A stretch of DNA of 64,000 nucleotides, from the NCBI RefSeq assembly GCF_023053635.1, contig NC_086173.1, forward strand, positions 144,059,197 through 144,123,196, read 5' to 3'. A model generated the notes under the pieces. It was not told where the DNA came from, made no database searches, and worked only from the letters and a program-made list of their open reading frames with translations. Numbering within the stretch: position 1 is the stretch's first letter; each line of letters begins with the position of its first letter. Source of the DNA: Elgaria multicarinata webbii. Lineage: Eukaryota > Chordata > Lepidosauria > Squamata > Anguidae. Of this stretch, positions 45,205-57,066 are shown in pieces. The position numbers and the translations under genes were made by a program.

Positions 45205-45681
45205 AGCTTTATCACACCAGCGTTATACTGTGCAATCACTGCGAATTGCATGCAAAGGACTCAGAAGTTTTCCACCTTCTAATCTGCTTTGATTGTGAAG
45301 TACTCCCATGCATCCTGCCTTAATTGTGCAACAAAGCAAAAGGATTCGCTGTATTTAGCCCCTACTTTTTGAGTGTATCTTCCAAGCCGCCGCTGGGGCG
45401 CAGCAGCAGGATTTTAAAGAAATGCTTACATCTGCATAAGCTTTAAAGATAAAGACACCAAAATTATCACAGCAATAGATATTAGGGAGAGCTTTAAGCA
45501 TACCAAATTTGAATTGAATTGGGTCAGCCATTGATTTTTTATGATTTTTTACATTTCCCCCTTTAAACTCCCTTCTTGGTATGCAAAGGATCGCTGTCGC
45601 CTGGTAGCAAAAACAACAACAATGGCGAAAGCTTAGCGCTACGGGGATAATCCGAGGGAAGCAGGTACGTGGGATGAAGCT
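45205..45681 (+). mobile_element. Unclassified short DNA transposon, element E
   Basis: It begins AGCTTTATCACACC and ends GTGGGATGAAGCT, imperfect inverted repeats. It is flanked by TGTAG (45200-45204 and 45682-45686), a 5-bp duplication (6 bp if the first A is counted as host), and it interrupts the LINE coding sequence. The partner copy is at 35529-36013 in reverse. Confidence 0.65.
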
Positions 45682-45777
45682 TGTAGACAGGGGTTATCTG
45701 GTTTAGTTAGACTTCCAAAAGGCTTTTGATAAAGTCCCCCACCAAAGACTCCTGAACAAACTTAGCAGTCATGGAAT

Positions 45778-45847
45778 GTGAACCACCCAGAGAGCTCTGG
45801 CTATGGGGCGGTATAGAAATGTAATAAATAAATAATTAAATAAATAA
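45778..45847 (+). mobile_element. 70-bp L2 3' tail with target duplication
   Basis: The extreme 3' end of the L2 family (GTGAACCACCCAGAGAGCTC, TGGCTATGGGGCGGTATAG, (AATA)n tail) is flanked by ATGGAAT at 45771-45777 and 45848-45854. Confidence 0.8.
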
Positions 45848-47044
45848 ATGGAATAAGAGGAGAGGTCCTCTTATGGATCAATAACTAGTTAGAGAACAGA
45901 AAGCAGAGAGTAGGAATAAATGGTTGATTCTCCCAATGGAAAGAAGTAAATAGTGGGGTCCCACAGGGATCAGTATTGGGACCAATTCTTTTCAACCTGT
46001 TCATAAATGATCTGGAATTAGAAGTGAGCAGTGAAGTGGCCAAGTTTGCCGACGACACCAAATTATTTAAGGTTGTTAAAACACAAAAGCATTGTATAGG
46101 TCTCCAAAGGGATCTCTCCAAGCTGGGAGACTGGGCATCCAAATGGCAGATGCGGTTCAATGTAAGCAAGTGTAAAGTGATGCACATTGGGGCAAAAAAT
46201 CCTAACTTCAAGTATATCCTAATGGGATCTGAGTTGGTGGAAGAGATCTTGGGATTGTGGTGGACACAGCTCGTGAAAATGTCCACCCAGTGTGCGGCCG
46301 CTGTAAAGAAGGCAAACTCCATGTTAGGCATTATAAGAAAAGTAATTGAGAATAAAACTGCTAGTATCATGCTGCCTTTATACAAATCTATGGTGCGACC
46401 ACACTTAGAATACTGTGTACAGTTGTGGTCAGCACACCTAAAAAAATATATTGTAGAGCTGGGAAAAGTGCAGAAAAGGGCAACTAAAATGATTAAAGGG
46501 CTGGAGCATCATGGAGCATCTCTCCTATGAGAGAAGGTTACATCAACTGGGATTGTTTAGCCTGGAAAAAAGGAGGCTAAGGGGAGACATGATAGAGGTG
46601 TACAAAATTATGCATGGTATGGAGAATGTGGACAAGGAGACATTTTTCTCCCTCTCTCAAAATACTAGAATCCGGGGTCACCCCATTGATGCTGATTGGT
46701 GGGAGATCCAGCACAAATAAGAGGAAGTACTTCTTCACACACTACCACAAGATGTAGTGATGGCCACCAATCTGGATGGCTTCAAAAGGGGGTTGGATAA
46801 ATTCCTGGAGGCAAAGGCTATCAATGGCTACTAGCCCTGATGGTTGTGTGTTATCTCCAGTATTCGAGGTAGTAAGCCTGTGTGCACCAATTGCTGGGGA
46901 ACATGGGTGGGAGGGTGCTGTTGCACCATGTCCTGCTTTGTTGGTCCCTAGCCAATGGCTGGTTGGCCACTGTGTGAACAGAGTGCTGGACTAGATGGGC
47001 CCTTGGTCAGATCCAGCAGGGCGCTTCTGATGTTCTTATAGTAA

Positions 47045-47060
47045 TGTGTGTGTGTGTGTT
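47045..47060. repeat. Short (GT)n
   Basis: Eight GT units directly after the CR1-like 3' end. 47061-47757 shows nothing recognised apart from a CT-rich run at 47620-47645. Confidence 0.8.
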
Positions 47061-47757
47061 TTAGTATCAATAACTGAGTTGTTAAATTTTCTGTCATTGT
47101 AAGAATGACAGAAATGAAAGAGAAGGGTTATAACAAAAGTCGAACAACAACTTTGAAAGACAAAACACAACACAACAGTATGGCTGCTGTCGAATGAAGC
47201 CAGGGCCAAAAAACCCGGATGTCTTCCTGCCGTATGGCTACTAATAGCCTGGAAGCCGCTTTGGAATCTGCAACTGGGGACGCTAAACAGAAGGCTGCAC
47301 ACACCTGGCAGCAGTGTGGCCACTTGCTACCTTCTGACGTTCTTTTGGAGAATGTTCCGCATTTGCCCTCTGGGCCCTCGAGGCTTACTGCTTGCTTATT
47401 TCTCATTTGTTCAGCATCGGCTCTGACACTCAGCTCTGTGACAGCGCCCTCTCTTTAACAGGCAAACCACATTCCCACCCTCACCCCCCTCTGGTGTCCT
47501 CTGTGGCTCAAGGCAAAGTAATCATTTCAAGTGTATACACATCTCCCCTTAATTGGTCCCTTCATGTCCTGGTGACCCAGCGCTGATGGATTGATTCACT
47601 TCTAGAAATCCTGCTCTTCTCTCTTTCTCTCTCTCTCTCTCTTTCCTTATGCTGATTTGATGGTCTGTAGTTGAACACCCCATCTTTATTCACTCTGCAT
47701 CAGCTCTCCACGGTTTGTCAGTGAGGGGATTCCTTGAACCCCTATTGGCCCACTTAA

Positions 47758-47928
47758 CTGCATCCCACCTTTCGTCCAAAGGAACTCAAAGTGGTGTCCA
47801 TGGGTCTCCCTGCCTTCCCATTTTGTCCTCACAACAACCCTGAGAGGTAGGTTAGCAGAAGAGATAGTGACTGGCCAAAGGTCACCCAGGATGCTTCATA
47901 GCAGCATGAGGATTTGAACATGGTTCCT
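47758..47928 (-). mobile_element. Sauria-like SINE
   Basis: In reverse it has the GAGTTCCTTTGGACGAAAGG tail region, the core (TAACCTACCTCTCAGGGTTG) and the head (ATGTTCAAATCCTCATGC). Confidence 0.65.
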
Positions 47929-48071
47929 CGCAGTCCTGGCCTGAGGACGCCTCTCTTGGTGCCTGACGGAGTCCCTGCCCCTCCTGATTTTTATTTGAGA
48001 GTGCCTACAACACGCTCTCCAAATCCCAAATGTGCCCACTGAACAAAAAAGTTTGGGGACCCAGGCATTAG

Positions 48072-48185
48072 CCCATCCTTCCCCAACCTGGTACCCTGCA
48101 GATGTGTTGGACTGCAATTCCCATCACTCCCAGCCAGCTAGTCCCAGTCCAACTCATCTGGAGGGCACCAGGATGGAGAAGGCTG
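48072..48185. mobile_element. hAT foldback MITE, family A
   Basis: Arms CATCCTTCCCCAACCTGGTA and GGGCACCAGGATGGAGAAGG CTG. Confidence 0.65.
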
Positions 48186-49576
48186 CTCTAACCACTGGAC
48201 CAGGCTGTTTGTAGGATTGCTGCATCTGATTGGGGTCCTGTGCCTCCTCCTATCGCAATGAGCACAAGCTTTCACAGATCTGTTGGGACAGTGCGGTTAA
48301 AAGCATGAACAATCAGCTGGAAAAATCAATCATTCAAATCTCAGCAATTAACTTTCTGGGCCCAAGCAAGACACTGAGCTCCATTAGATGAGTGTTTTAT
48401 TGCATGCTCATTACAGGACACTCATAGATTTTTGTGGGTCCTTCTCACGATGATGTCTACCTCCTGTGCACCTCCCACCCCTTCTAGCCTTCCTCACACC
48501 ACACAAAAAACCTCAGTAAGTCCAACTTATTTTTAAAGGCAGAAGTTACTGCTATCTCCTGCTGTGTGCTGGAGAAGCAGCGTGATCCAAACGCCCACTG
48601 AATGGGCGACATGCACGTTATTTACTTTCTCTTTCAAAAGAAGAAGTAATGAGGGACAAACGTGTGAGCGGAGAAGCAACGGTAAGCAAACGCGATTTCC
48701 CCCCCTGTGTGATGACACTTAGTATCTCTCTGTCTACCATTTGTAACATGGGGACAATCATGCTGGCCAACCCTACAGGTGAGGCTTTGCTGATAGGTGA
48801 GGGGGAAGTCAGGGGGCTTGGGCAGGAGGTAGGGGGATTCAAGGAGGGGGTGGGGGCTTGACAGGCTGAGTTTCTTCCACAGGTGGGTGCCTGGAACAGG
48901 GCTTTGGTGTGCAGGCGGGAGGTTCAGCAGCAGCGGCAGTGGCAGTGACTCTATCAGGGAGATGGAGATGGGGCAGGTTTGGTGGTGGCAGCGGCAGCAG
49001 GCTTTGGTGGCGGCTAGAGAGTGGCAGGGGGTCACCCATCAGCAGCACTGTGCTGAGGGCACAATGGATTCTGGCACCAGCCCTGCCTCTACAAACCCTG
49101 AAGGGAGGGAAAGGGGGGGGACTCTGCTTCCAAAACAGGAGGAATTGGATCCAGGATCTGCCTTCCAGGAGAGAAAGGGATCCACTCACAGAAGGTGTCT
49201 CCACCATATTTTTTGGGATCCCCTCCATTTGGTAAGGTTTCCTGTCTATCGGTGTAACATTTTCAGGGGGCTGGAAGGGCCACGTCTGCCAGCACAGTTG
49301 ATCCAGCTTAGATCTGGATCCAGCCCAAGATGCCTGGGGTGTGTCCTATATGCGTTCTTAGTCCTGATTAGACATGCCTAGGATTGTACTGCCAGTCTAG
49401 GTCTGGAGAGTATGTGGCAAGGACAGTTGGCTAGTGATAGCCTTGATTTGATTGGAATTGGAGTTGATTTGGATTAGTAGGGGCTGGGCTAGACCGGATT
49501 GCATTTGGTACTGCCTCTGTGCTTATTTCAGCATCCCGATGATATCTGCTCAATCTATACATGAATAGATTGTTAG

Positions 49577-49675
49577 AGCTTTCTCCAACCCAGTACCCCC
49601 AGATGTGTTGGACTACAGCTCCCATCACCCTCAAGCCATTGGCCAACTGGAGGGTGCTGGGATGGGGGAAAGCTG
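49577..49675. mobile_element. hAT foldback MITE, family A
   Basis: Arms GAGCTTTCTCCAACCCAGTA and GGGTGCTGGGATGGGGGAAA GCTG. Confidence 0.6.
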
Positions 49676-50954
49676 GGTTATTACAGTGACACCCAAAGTA
49701 ACCAGTTCCCCTGCTCTCCAAAGAAATCCTGTGTCAAAAGGCCACCCTGAACTTCCCACACCTTCTCGGTGGCAGAAGTTAAAGACATGACACAGTAGCA
49801 GCAGATGCATTCTTCTTGCCAATGGGTAGGGGTGGCCTTTGGGGATGTCAGGGGGGGAACCCCACTTGTGCTTATTCCTCAAGAGAACCTTCGTCTCCAT
49901 TTATGCTGACGTCTAAAAAGTAACCATAACATGCTCTTAGAATAGTCGGCATCTTGCCCTTTAATCTTGATGTCGTTCAAAGAACAGGTCTCTGTGGGTC
50001 TCTTCTATCTTCCATGAAATCTCTTCTCCCCCCTCACCCCAGGAAAAAACAGCAGTCTTCTTAGACAAAGCATGTGTGAGCTTGAGGAGCAGGCATAAGC
50101 CGTTGGGGAGGGGAAAAAAGACATTCCGCGGGAGAAAGTGACTTTTAGATTCCAGATGTTGTTATGTGCAGAATTAAGAGATGTGTCATTAAAAGGTCTA
50201 AAACCTCCACGTGACGCATTTTAACCCCATCCTAATAGAGCGAGGATTAAAAGGTCAGTTTGGCAATATGTACAGAGGGCAGAGGAGGGCGGGGGCAGGA
50301 CGAATATCATGTGAAGAGGAAACAACCCAGCTTGCTAAGATTCTGGAGGTGCTTGGAGAAGGCGCTGACGTGACCTTCCTTTAGTAATAACCACAGCATC
50401 TTTCTTCACTGGTGGAGCCCAGGACTGTTGCAAAGCACACTATTCTACCAGCATGAACAGGGCTTGCTTCATAGTACTGGAGCGGGCTCTTTACTGCTGG
50501 CTCTCTTATTTTGGGCACAAGTTGCTGATGTGCATTGGAATGTGACCTCAGAAGAGGGTCGGGGAGGACAGAAAGGGATGGCATGGTGGGCAGGAAGGAG
50601 AGAGGAGAGAAGTCGATCCACTGGATCCTCAAACCTCTCCATCATTGCCAGTCCCCAAGCACAGCCAGGTAAGCCAGGTGAAAATGCTTTTAAGGTGGAA
50701 CTGGAGGTGAAAACACCATTCCACCCGCCCTGCTTGGATCATCCAGCAGCACTTCAGAGGACCACAATGTCTAAAGAGTGTCTGTCCTTTAGGTCTGTGC
50801 TCTAAGAGATTTTAACTTCAAAGGCAGTAAGGAGACCCCTGCCCCCACCCCACCCCCAGCAATGAGGAATTACTTGAGAGCATAAAGCAAAACCCTAAAC
50901 AGAATACAAAAAAGGGGTCAATGGAAAGGAACAGAGACACGTTAATTCTTTCTT

Positions 50955-51205
50955 TCTTTTATTTATTTTATTTGTTGCATTTGCATCCCGCCTTTTTTCC
51001 TCCAAGGAACCCCAAGGCAGTGTGCATAATCCTCCTCCTGTCCATTTTATCCTCACAACAACAACCCTGTGAGGTAGGTAGGGCTGAGAGTCTGTGACTG
51101 GCCCAAAGTCACCCAGTGAGTTTCCATGGCCAAGTGGGGATTAGAACCCGGATCTCCCAACTCCCAGTCCGACACTTTAGCCACTACACCACACTTTTAA
51201 TGCAC
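50955..51205 (-). mobile_element. Sauria-like SINE, near full length
   Basis: In reverse: the head (AGTGTGGTGTAGTGGCTAAA, GGAGATCCGGGTTCTAATCC), CACTGGGTGACTTTGGGCCA, the core CTACCTCACAGGGTTGTTG, then GGAGGAGGATTATGCACACT and CCTTGGAGGAAAAAAGGCGG, with an (AAATA)n tail. Confidence 0.85.
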
Positions 51206-51379
51206 AGATGTATTCCAAAAGCCTAATGTATGTTGTGCAACAAACGGCCCTTCATCAGGGGAACGGAATATATTTAGAATGTTTCTATAGAAGGTTTCTG
51301 ATGCGATTTTCATAATTCATGGCTTGGAACATGTTTAGTCTTTTTACACTTCAAATAGATCTGCTTTCTTTTCCTTTTC

Positions 51380-51431
51380 TGCACTTTCTTTCCTTCCTTC
51401 TTTCTTTCTTTCTTTCCTTCCTTCCTTCTTC
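51380..51431. repeat. (CTTT/CCTT)n pyrimidine tract
   Basis: Imperfect tetranucleotide repeats of CTTT and CCTT. Confidence 0.85.
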
Positions 51432-51913
51432 TACATCGCACTCATTTGGGGAGCTTCTGTTTTGTCTACTCAGAGCACAGTGCCACGGACTTTGATGGGA
51501 TGTACTTCCTGATCAAAGCTATCCTAAACTGCAGTGTGTGACTCCTTTAACCCCTGCCTTATCGTATCGTCGGAGCGGAGGCTGTGCACATCCCTCTTAG
51601 CTCTCCTGGGATACCAGGCAGCCACCTCAGTTGCCAGATGCTTTTGTGCCACCCCTGCGGTGCACCCCTGCCAGTTCTGTGCAGCTGCTTCTTGGCTCTG
51701 GCATCCTGGTGCGATTCCCCGAACACCACACCAGCAGGCTCCGGAGATATTCCAAATTAGTAAAGTGCACCTTCTGCCACAGGGATTGGCGGCTCGTCAC
51801 AAAGAACCTCCCCGTTTTAATTTGCAGAAATCCGGCTTCCATTGTTTGCGCCTGACTCATAAAATATGCGATCCCCTCCTATTAATTTATTTTGTGAAGC
51901 AGGATAAGAAAAG

Positions 51914-51915
<2 letters not shown>

Positions 51916-51975
<60 letters not shown>
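51916..51975. repeat. (AG)n microsatellite, 60 bp
   Basis: Thirty uninterrupted AG units. The long open frame spanning it (51534-52196) is a by-product of the repeat and is not a gene. Confidence 0.95.
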
Positions 51976-51977
<2 letters not shown>

Positions 51978-52849
51978 GCACTTCTTTCTCATTTGCCAAG
52001 ATTGCCGGAGAAGGTGGAAGAAAAGGAGCTGGGAAGATGGGAAAGACAGCTAAGAGAGAGCTCTTCCCGCGCTAATGCAGCCTTAAGAGATTCCAAAATA
52101 GAAACAGCAGTGCACCGAGTGCGACCTGGAGAAGCCGCTCTCCCTTTGCTCCCCAGATCTCAAAGCCCGCTTCCTCCCCCCTCAAGGCCTGTCTGAGACA
52201 GCTGTGGCATCATCACCTTTTCCGCATCCTGCTGGTGGTGGTGTGGAAGCTTGTGAGTTATGGCTGGGAGGGAGAAAAGCCGGGCTCCTAGCCTTGCCAT
52301 AAATTCTTTCTATACAGCAATTAAAGTTAACAAGAGTTGGACGCTGGGTTCTAGGTTGCACTGGTTGGTCTTGGGGACTGGAGGTAGGGGGTGAGTAATC
52401 GGGGCCAGCATCAGTACCTGGTATCCTTAGGCGTTTGCTAGGGCCCTGGTGGGGCCCACTCTTGATGGCTCCCTGTGCCCTCCTTAATTTTTTTCCACCC
52501 AGCATTCCTAGCAGGGCTGGGTGGGTGGATCTAGCTACACTTTTAATTTCCCACAATTCCCCGACCTAGACATTTTCTGGATGATGAGTATGGGACATGT
52601 GGGATATGATTGCCCTTAGTGGTTCCTTCCCCCTTCGTTACTGCAGCCTGAGGAAGACCCAAAGGTAACGTACTAGCATTTCCTTCTCGTTGTGTTCACG
52701 CATGATAGCAGCCGAGGGGCCAAATCACTGCCATTGAAGCAACAGGTGCTGGGGTTTATTTCCTTTGCAATTGCACAGTGCCCGCAATACTGTACTTTTG
52801 CCTGAGTGCTCCAAGGAAGGGTTCAAGCCTTCTTGATAAACACAGTTCT

Positions 52850-52930
52850 GATTTCCTGCATGGAGCAGGGGGTTGGACTCGATGGCCTTATAGGCCCCTT
52901 CCAACTCTACTATTCTATGATTCTATGATT
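52850..52930 (+). mobile_element. CR1 3' terminal 80 bp
   Basis: GTTGGACTCGATGGCCTTAT and CTACTATTCTATGATTCTAT, with two terminal ATTCTATG units. Confidence 0.85.
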
Positions 52931-54127
52931 GTGGGCAATTTAAAGGATGGAGAGATCCAGCCACCTGGTCCTGCTTTGAGCACCACGGCCAGATAAGCCC
53001 ATCAAGATCCACTTACAGATAAGGGGACCATCAGAGGAGCCTTTGCCCAGGGAATGCAATGAAACCTGGAACCGCCGCTGGGGTGTGGGCATGACTCTGC
53101 CCTCAGCAGGATGAGGCTAGGACCTTGCGTACGCTTCTGTCAAAGATAAAAATCTTCTTTGGTTTTACTGTAACTCTGTTTTATTGAGCGTAATACAGCT
53201 GCATGGAGAAAGTCCTACAGACAAAGAACCTCTCAACTGGCAGTGTGAAAAGCAGGTATATTTATACATAGTAGCATCTCAACCAATTAGCAGTTAGCAA
53301 AGTTCTAAAGCAAAACAAAGACAGATCAAAGAAAACTTTCTCATTATACTTCATCAACAGATGGCCCATAACTCTTCCGGCAATGTCAGATTGATCTGGA
53401 TGGTCCGTCCACCTTATCAAGCTAGCTTATTTGTCTTCTACTATATCAAGAGGTCTTGACAGTTAGAAATTGCAATTAAGCATTTCCTTCCAACTGAGCA
53501 GTTTCCACATCCAGCGCATTCAGGCACATACATCATTCCAATCCCATCATGCAGTTCACTTGCAAGAACCAAACTACATACAGAGGCCTACATACAGTGC
53601 GACACTTCAATCAACATGCTTGATAAATTAGTGGAAAGGGAAATCGTGTGAAGGCGGCATTCACTTTCCCCACATCGCAAATTGCTAGGAACAGCCTTAC
53701 AACTAGGCAGAGTGAGGCAACCACAGATGCTGGGGGGTGGGCCGTGGTGGCAGCCTCACCGCTGTCCTACTGAGCCCTGGCTGTTCCCTCACACAGGGCA
53801 TACAAGTTCTCCTAGGCTGCTGCCTCAGATGCAGTGGAGTATACTATTCCATTGCCAGTGTTGAGAGATGGAGTGAGAGATGCCATCTTGTCTTTTTCTT
53901 TAGGCAGCAAAAGGCCTTGGGCTAGACATGCATATTACCATTTAGTCCAGGCGGGTGGGTGAGAATATCAGGAGCGTTGTTATGGAGGTTTGGTGGGTGG
54001 TGAGCCGAGACAGGGCTTTTTCAGTGGTGGCACCCTGCCTGCAGAATGTCCTCCTGAGAGAGGCTCACTGGTTTCTGACTTTTCTGCTCTAGGGGGAAAG
54101 CTTTTTATTTGCCCGTTTCTTTTAGAG

Positions 54128-54250
54128 CAGCCTTCCTCAACCTGGGGCGCTCCAGATGTGTTGGACTGCATCTCCCAGAATGCCCCAGCCAGCTGCATTC
54201 TGGGAGTTGTAGTCCAACACATCTGGAGCGCCCCAGGTTGAGGAAGGCTG
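54128..54250. mobile_element. hAT foldback MITE, family A, with target duplication
   Basis: Nearly the same sequence as the 32576-32705 copy (CAGCCTTCCTCAACCTGGGG, GCTCCAGATGTGTTGGACTG) but with a shorter centre. It is flanked by TTTTAGAG (54120-54127) and TTTTAGAT (54251-54258). Confidence 0.85.
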
Positions 54251-54639
54251 TTTTAGATGATGTTAGATATTGTTATTTCATCTTACTGGCTCTGGTTTTA
54301 TGTAGTTGTAACACCTACCTCAGTTTGTTATGTTCTTCTGTTTTAATCATTCCTTCCATTTCCGATGTGCAGGCAGTGCGTGCTGTTGCTTATGCAGCCA
54401 AAATGGCACTACCCATGCACAAGAGAGGCAGGCATCAGCAGGCTTGAGGGACTCCTGAGGGATTCCTAAAGTGCAAAAAATCTTTAGGAGGAAAAAAAAA
54501 ACCCTCTACGTGGGAAGACCTGAAAAACAGCACAGAGAGGACTGAGAATGCTCATTGTACATGGAATGCTCGTGGTTGGGCTGGAACAGAGCGAGTGCAA
54601 TCCTAAATAGGAGAATTGCACAGTGCAACCTTTTCTTGC

Positions 54640-54774
54640 AAATCTCACTTGTATTTGACTGTTGAAGATTGGCCATTTTAAATTGTTTAATTGTTATCTA
54701 TTTAAATGGTTAGCCACTTGGGGAACCCTGGAATATAAATGTATCTGTAACTTTGGCTATGGGGCGGTATATAA

Positions 54775-54821
<47 letters not shown>
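54640..54821 (+). mobile_element. L2-like 3' tails ending in (ATG)n
   Basis: A decayed L2-like 3' UTR is followed by TTTGGCTATGGGGCGGTATA and a 47-bp (ATG)n run at 54775-54821. Confidence 0.55.
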
Positions 54822-54915
54822 ACATTTAAAAAATCTAGTTTAAAAAAACTTGCTGCAAGTCTAGTAAACAACATACACACACCACTTGCTGTTAGTCTAG
54901 CACAAATACTCCACA

Positions 54916-55041
54916 CCTGTCTTCCCCATTCTCATATGCCCCAGATGTGCTGGAGTACAACTCCCATTGTCCATGCTGTTTGGGGGGATGCTGGGAGTTA
55001 TAGTCCAAGACATCTGGAGGGCATCAGGTTGGGGAAGGCTG
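54916..55041. mobile_element. hAT foldback MITE, family A
   Basis: Arms TGTCTTCCCCATTCTCATAT and CATCTGGAGGGCATCAGGTT, GGGGAAGGCTG. Confidence 0.65.
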
Positions 55042-55077
55042 CTCCGCACAGTCACGCAGAGATAAACCACAGATAAT

Positions 55078-55139
55078 TTTTTGTGAACTGCCCAGAGAGC
55101 TTCGGCTATTTGGCGGTATAAAAATGTAATAAATACATA
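55078..55139 (+). mobile_element. Very short L2 3' tail
   Basis: GTGAACTGCCCAGAGAGCTT, CGGCTATTTGGCGGTATA and an AATAAATA tail, 37 bp after a foldback element. Confidence 0.65.
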
Positions 55140-55659
55140 AACTCCAGAATCCAATACTCGGCAGTACCTTGATTAGGGATCAAGCCCCATGTGGCCTTTG
55201 GGGCTTTGAAAGTGGGTTTTGGGGCCAGAAAAGCCGCTGCTGATCCTCAGCGGGAGGGTTTCCCTCTGGATGCTGTGAACTCTATGAAGCCACTGGGGCC
55301 TGATGCCGGCTCTTTGTTTTTCCAGCTGCCCAAACCTCATTGTGTGGTTCCTCCCGCGCCTCTTCAGAGGCAGCTGTCACTGTGCTTGGCGGCGTTGGCC
55401 CGGAGAGTTGCCATTGTGGGCTGTGGCAGCGAGGCATCGGAGAACCCTAAAGGGTAAGGGGGAGGGTGTCGCCCTACTGGGGCTCAGCTGGCTTTTCTCA
55501 GTCCTCGGTCTTTTCTTCTCTCCGAATGGCTGAACTGAGCATCTCGGATTGGACCTCTTGCCTACGCGCAAAGCTGGTTTCTCTCTCTTGGAAAAGGAAA
55601 CAGCCTCCCGTCTCTTCTCTTTTATGGATGGCAATAAGACGATTTAGGAGAGACCAAAG

Positions 55660-55966
55660 TCAGGTGACCATATGGAAGGGAGGACAGGGCTCCTGTATGT
55701 TTAACAGGTGTACAGAAAAGAGCATTTCAGCAGGTGCCATTTGTATGCATGCAGCACCTGGTGAAATTCCCTCTTCAGCACCACAGTTAAAGCTGCAGAA
55801 GCCCTGTCCTCTTGACCAGATTTAAAAGAGGGCAGGGCTCCTGCAGCTTTCACTGCTGTGATGAAGAGGGAATTTCATCAGGTGTTGCATCCATGCAAAT
55901 GACTCCTGCTGGGATTCCCTTTTCTATGCAACTGTTAAAGATACAGGAGTCCTGTCCTCCTTTCCT
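55660..55966. mobile_element. hAT-like foldback element, family B
   Basis: The left end TCAGGTGACCATATGG is near intact; the right end stops at CTCCTTTCCTAATT without the terminal GGTCACCCTA. The spacer reads GACCAGATTTAAAAGAGGG. Confidence 0.7.
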
Positions 55967-56989
55967 AATTGTGTGCAAACCTGGCAAGCGTGCGTTATGC
56001 GAAAGTTAAACAACCCTCGCAGAATCCATGGTCTGTCCTAGGCTTATGTGTATGTTATTTAACCCTCAGATAACCCATGCTTGTTGGTTCGTGCAACATG
56101 ACAACTCAAGTGGGGGTTGGCTATGCAAAATGGTGTCCACACACACGTCAGCGACACTGGGTTAAATAATTTTAAACCATGGACTTCATGGTCTTATGTC
56201 CCTCCCTTTAGGTGGCCCCTGTGTAGAACTTTGGTTGTGAAGCCCAGAACTCACATTCCTCTCCTCTCCCCTACCCCCATTCCATACTTTACAACTGTTT
56301 CTACATTCATGATACTAAAAGCAATTGCTTTTTGGTTTTTAAAGAGATACTCTGAGCAGATGCAGCTTTGCATTTTAAACACAAGACTGTGAAGGACAGG
56401 GGTGCAAATCTCTACCTTTAACTTGCTGTTGCTATGGGGTTGTAAGATCTGCCCCTAGGTATGCTCTATGGTCTGTTGTTCAAACTGGCTGTGCCAGGCT
56501 TGCTTTGGTGGCTGCCAGCCAAGGTCATCCCTGCCTCTGGCCAGTCCAACTCCCACCAGCAGTGGACAAACTAACGGGATTCAGCTGGGGGGAAAAGAGG
56601 GGGCCTGGCCCCTATGGGAGGGGGGTGGGCTACAGCCCGGGAAGGGCACTGGTTGGTCTACCCAGGTCATGGGACAGGGGGTCCCAAAAAGAGATAAAAG
56701 CTCTATGAAGAAGATCCTCCATCTTCCTTGGAGGGTGCATGCGTATGTCAAGTGGGAAGGTCAGGTCCGTGGCAACCACGGAGGTTGTTTTTATGTTTTT
56801 TATGTTTTAACGTGTGTGGGTGTTCTGGAGAAGGCCAGCCAGATTTTGGCTGGGTATGGGGTCATATGAATGCTTCTTGGGGGTAACGACTAAGTATTAG
56901 AGCTTTCCTTCACTTTCTTTCCTCACTCCTCCTTTTCCACATTCCCTCTTCCTCCCCCTTCCCCCATTCTCCCCCTTCCTATTTTAAAA

Positions 56990-57066
56990 GGAATTCCTGC
57001 ATTGAGCAGGGGGTTGGACTCGATGGCCTTGTAGGCCCCTTCCAACTCTGCTATTCTATGATTCTA
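56990..57066 (+). mobile_element. CR1 3' terminal ~75 bp
   Basis: GGAATTCCTGCATTGAGCAG and GTTGGACTCGATGGCCTTGT, ending CTATTCTATGATTCTA. Confidence 0.85.

Larger units (their letters stand above)
44600..47040 (+). mobile_element. CR1-like LINE, ~1.9 kb, with two nested insertions
   Basis: The LINE reverse transcriptase is readable in pieces: LNEFFASVFTAED, LKANESPGPESIHPRVLKEL, then after the insertions GPILFNLFINDLE, the catalytic FADD (46045-46056), MVRPHLEYCVQLWSAHLKK, KVQKRATKMIKGLEHL and [19 protein letters not shown]. The 3' UTR ends GAGTGCTGGACTAGATGGGC and TTCTTATA. Insertions: element E at 45205-45681 and a 70-bp L2 tail at 45778-45847. Without them the order is colinear. Several frame changes are present. 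Confidence 0.85.

Noticed and set aside
48880-49240. Gly/Ser/Arg-rich frames on both strands
   Set aside because: They arise from (GGCAGC)n-like low complexity and have no conserved features.
51534-52196. 220-codon plus-strand frame
   Set aside because: It runs through an (AG)n microsatellite as alternating Arg-Glu, and no part resembles a known protein.
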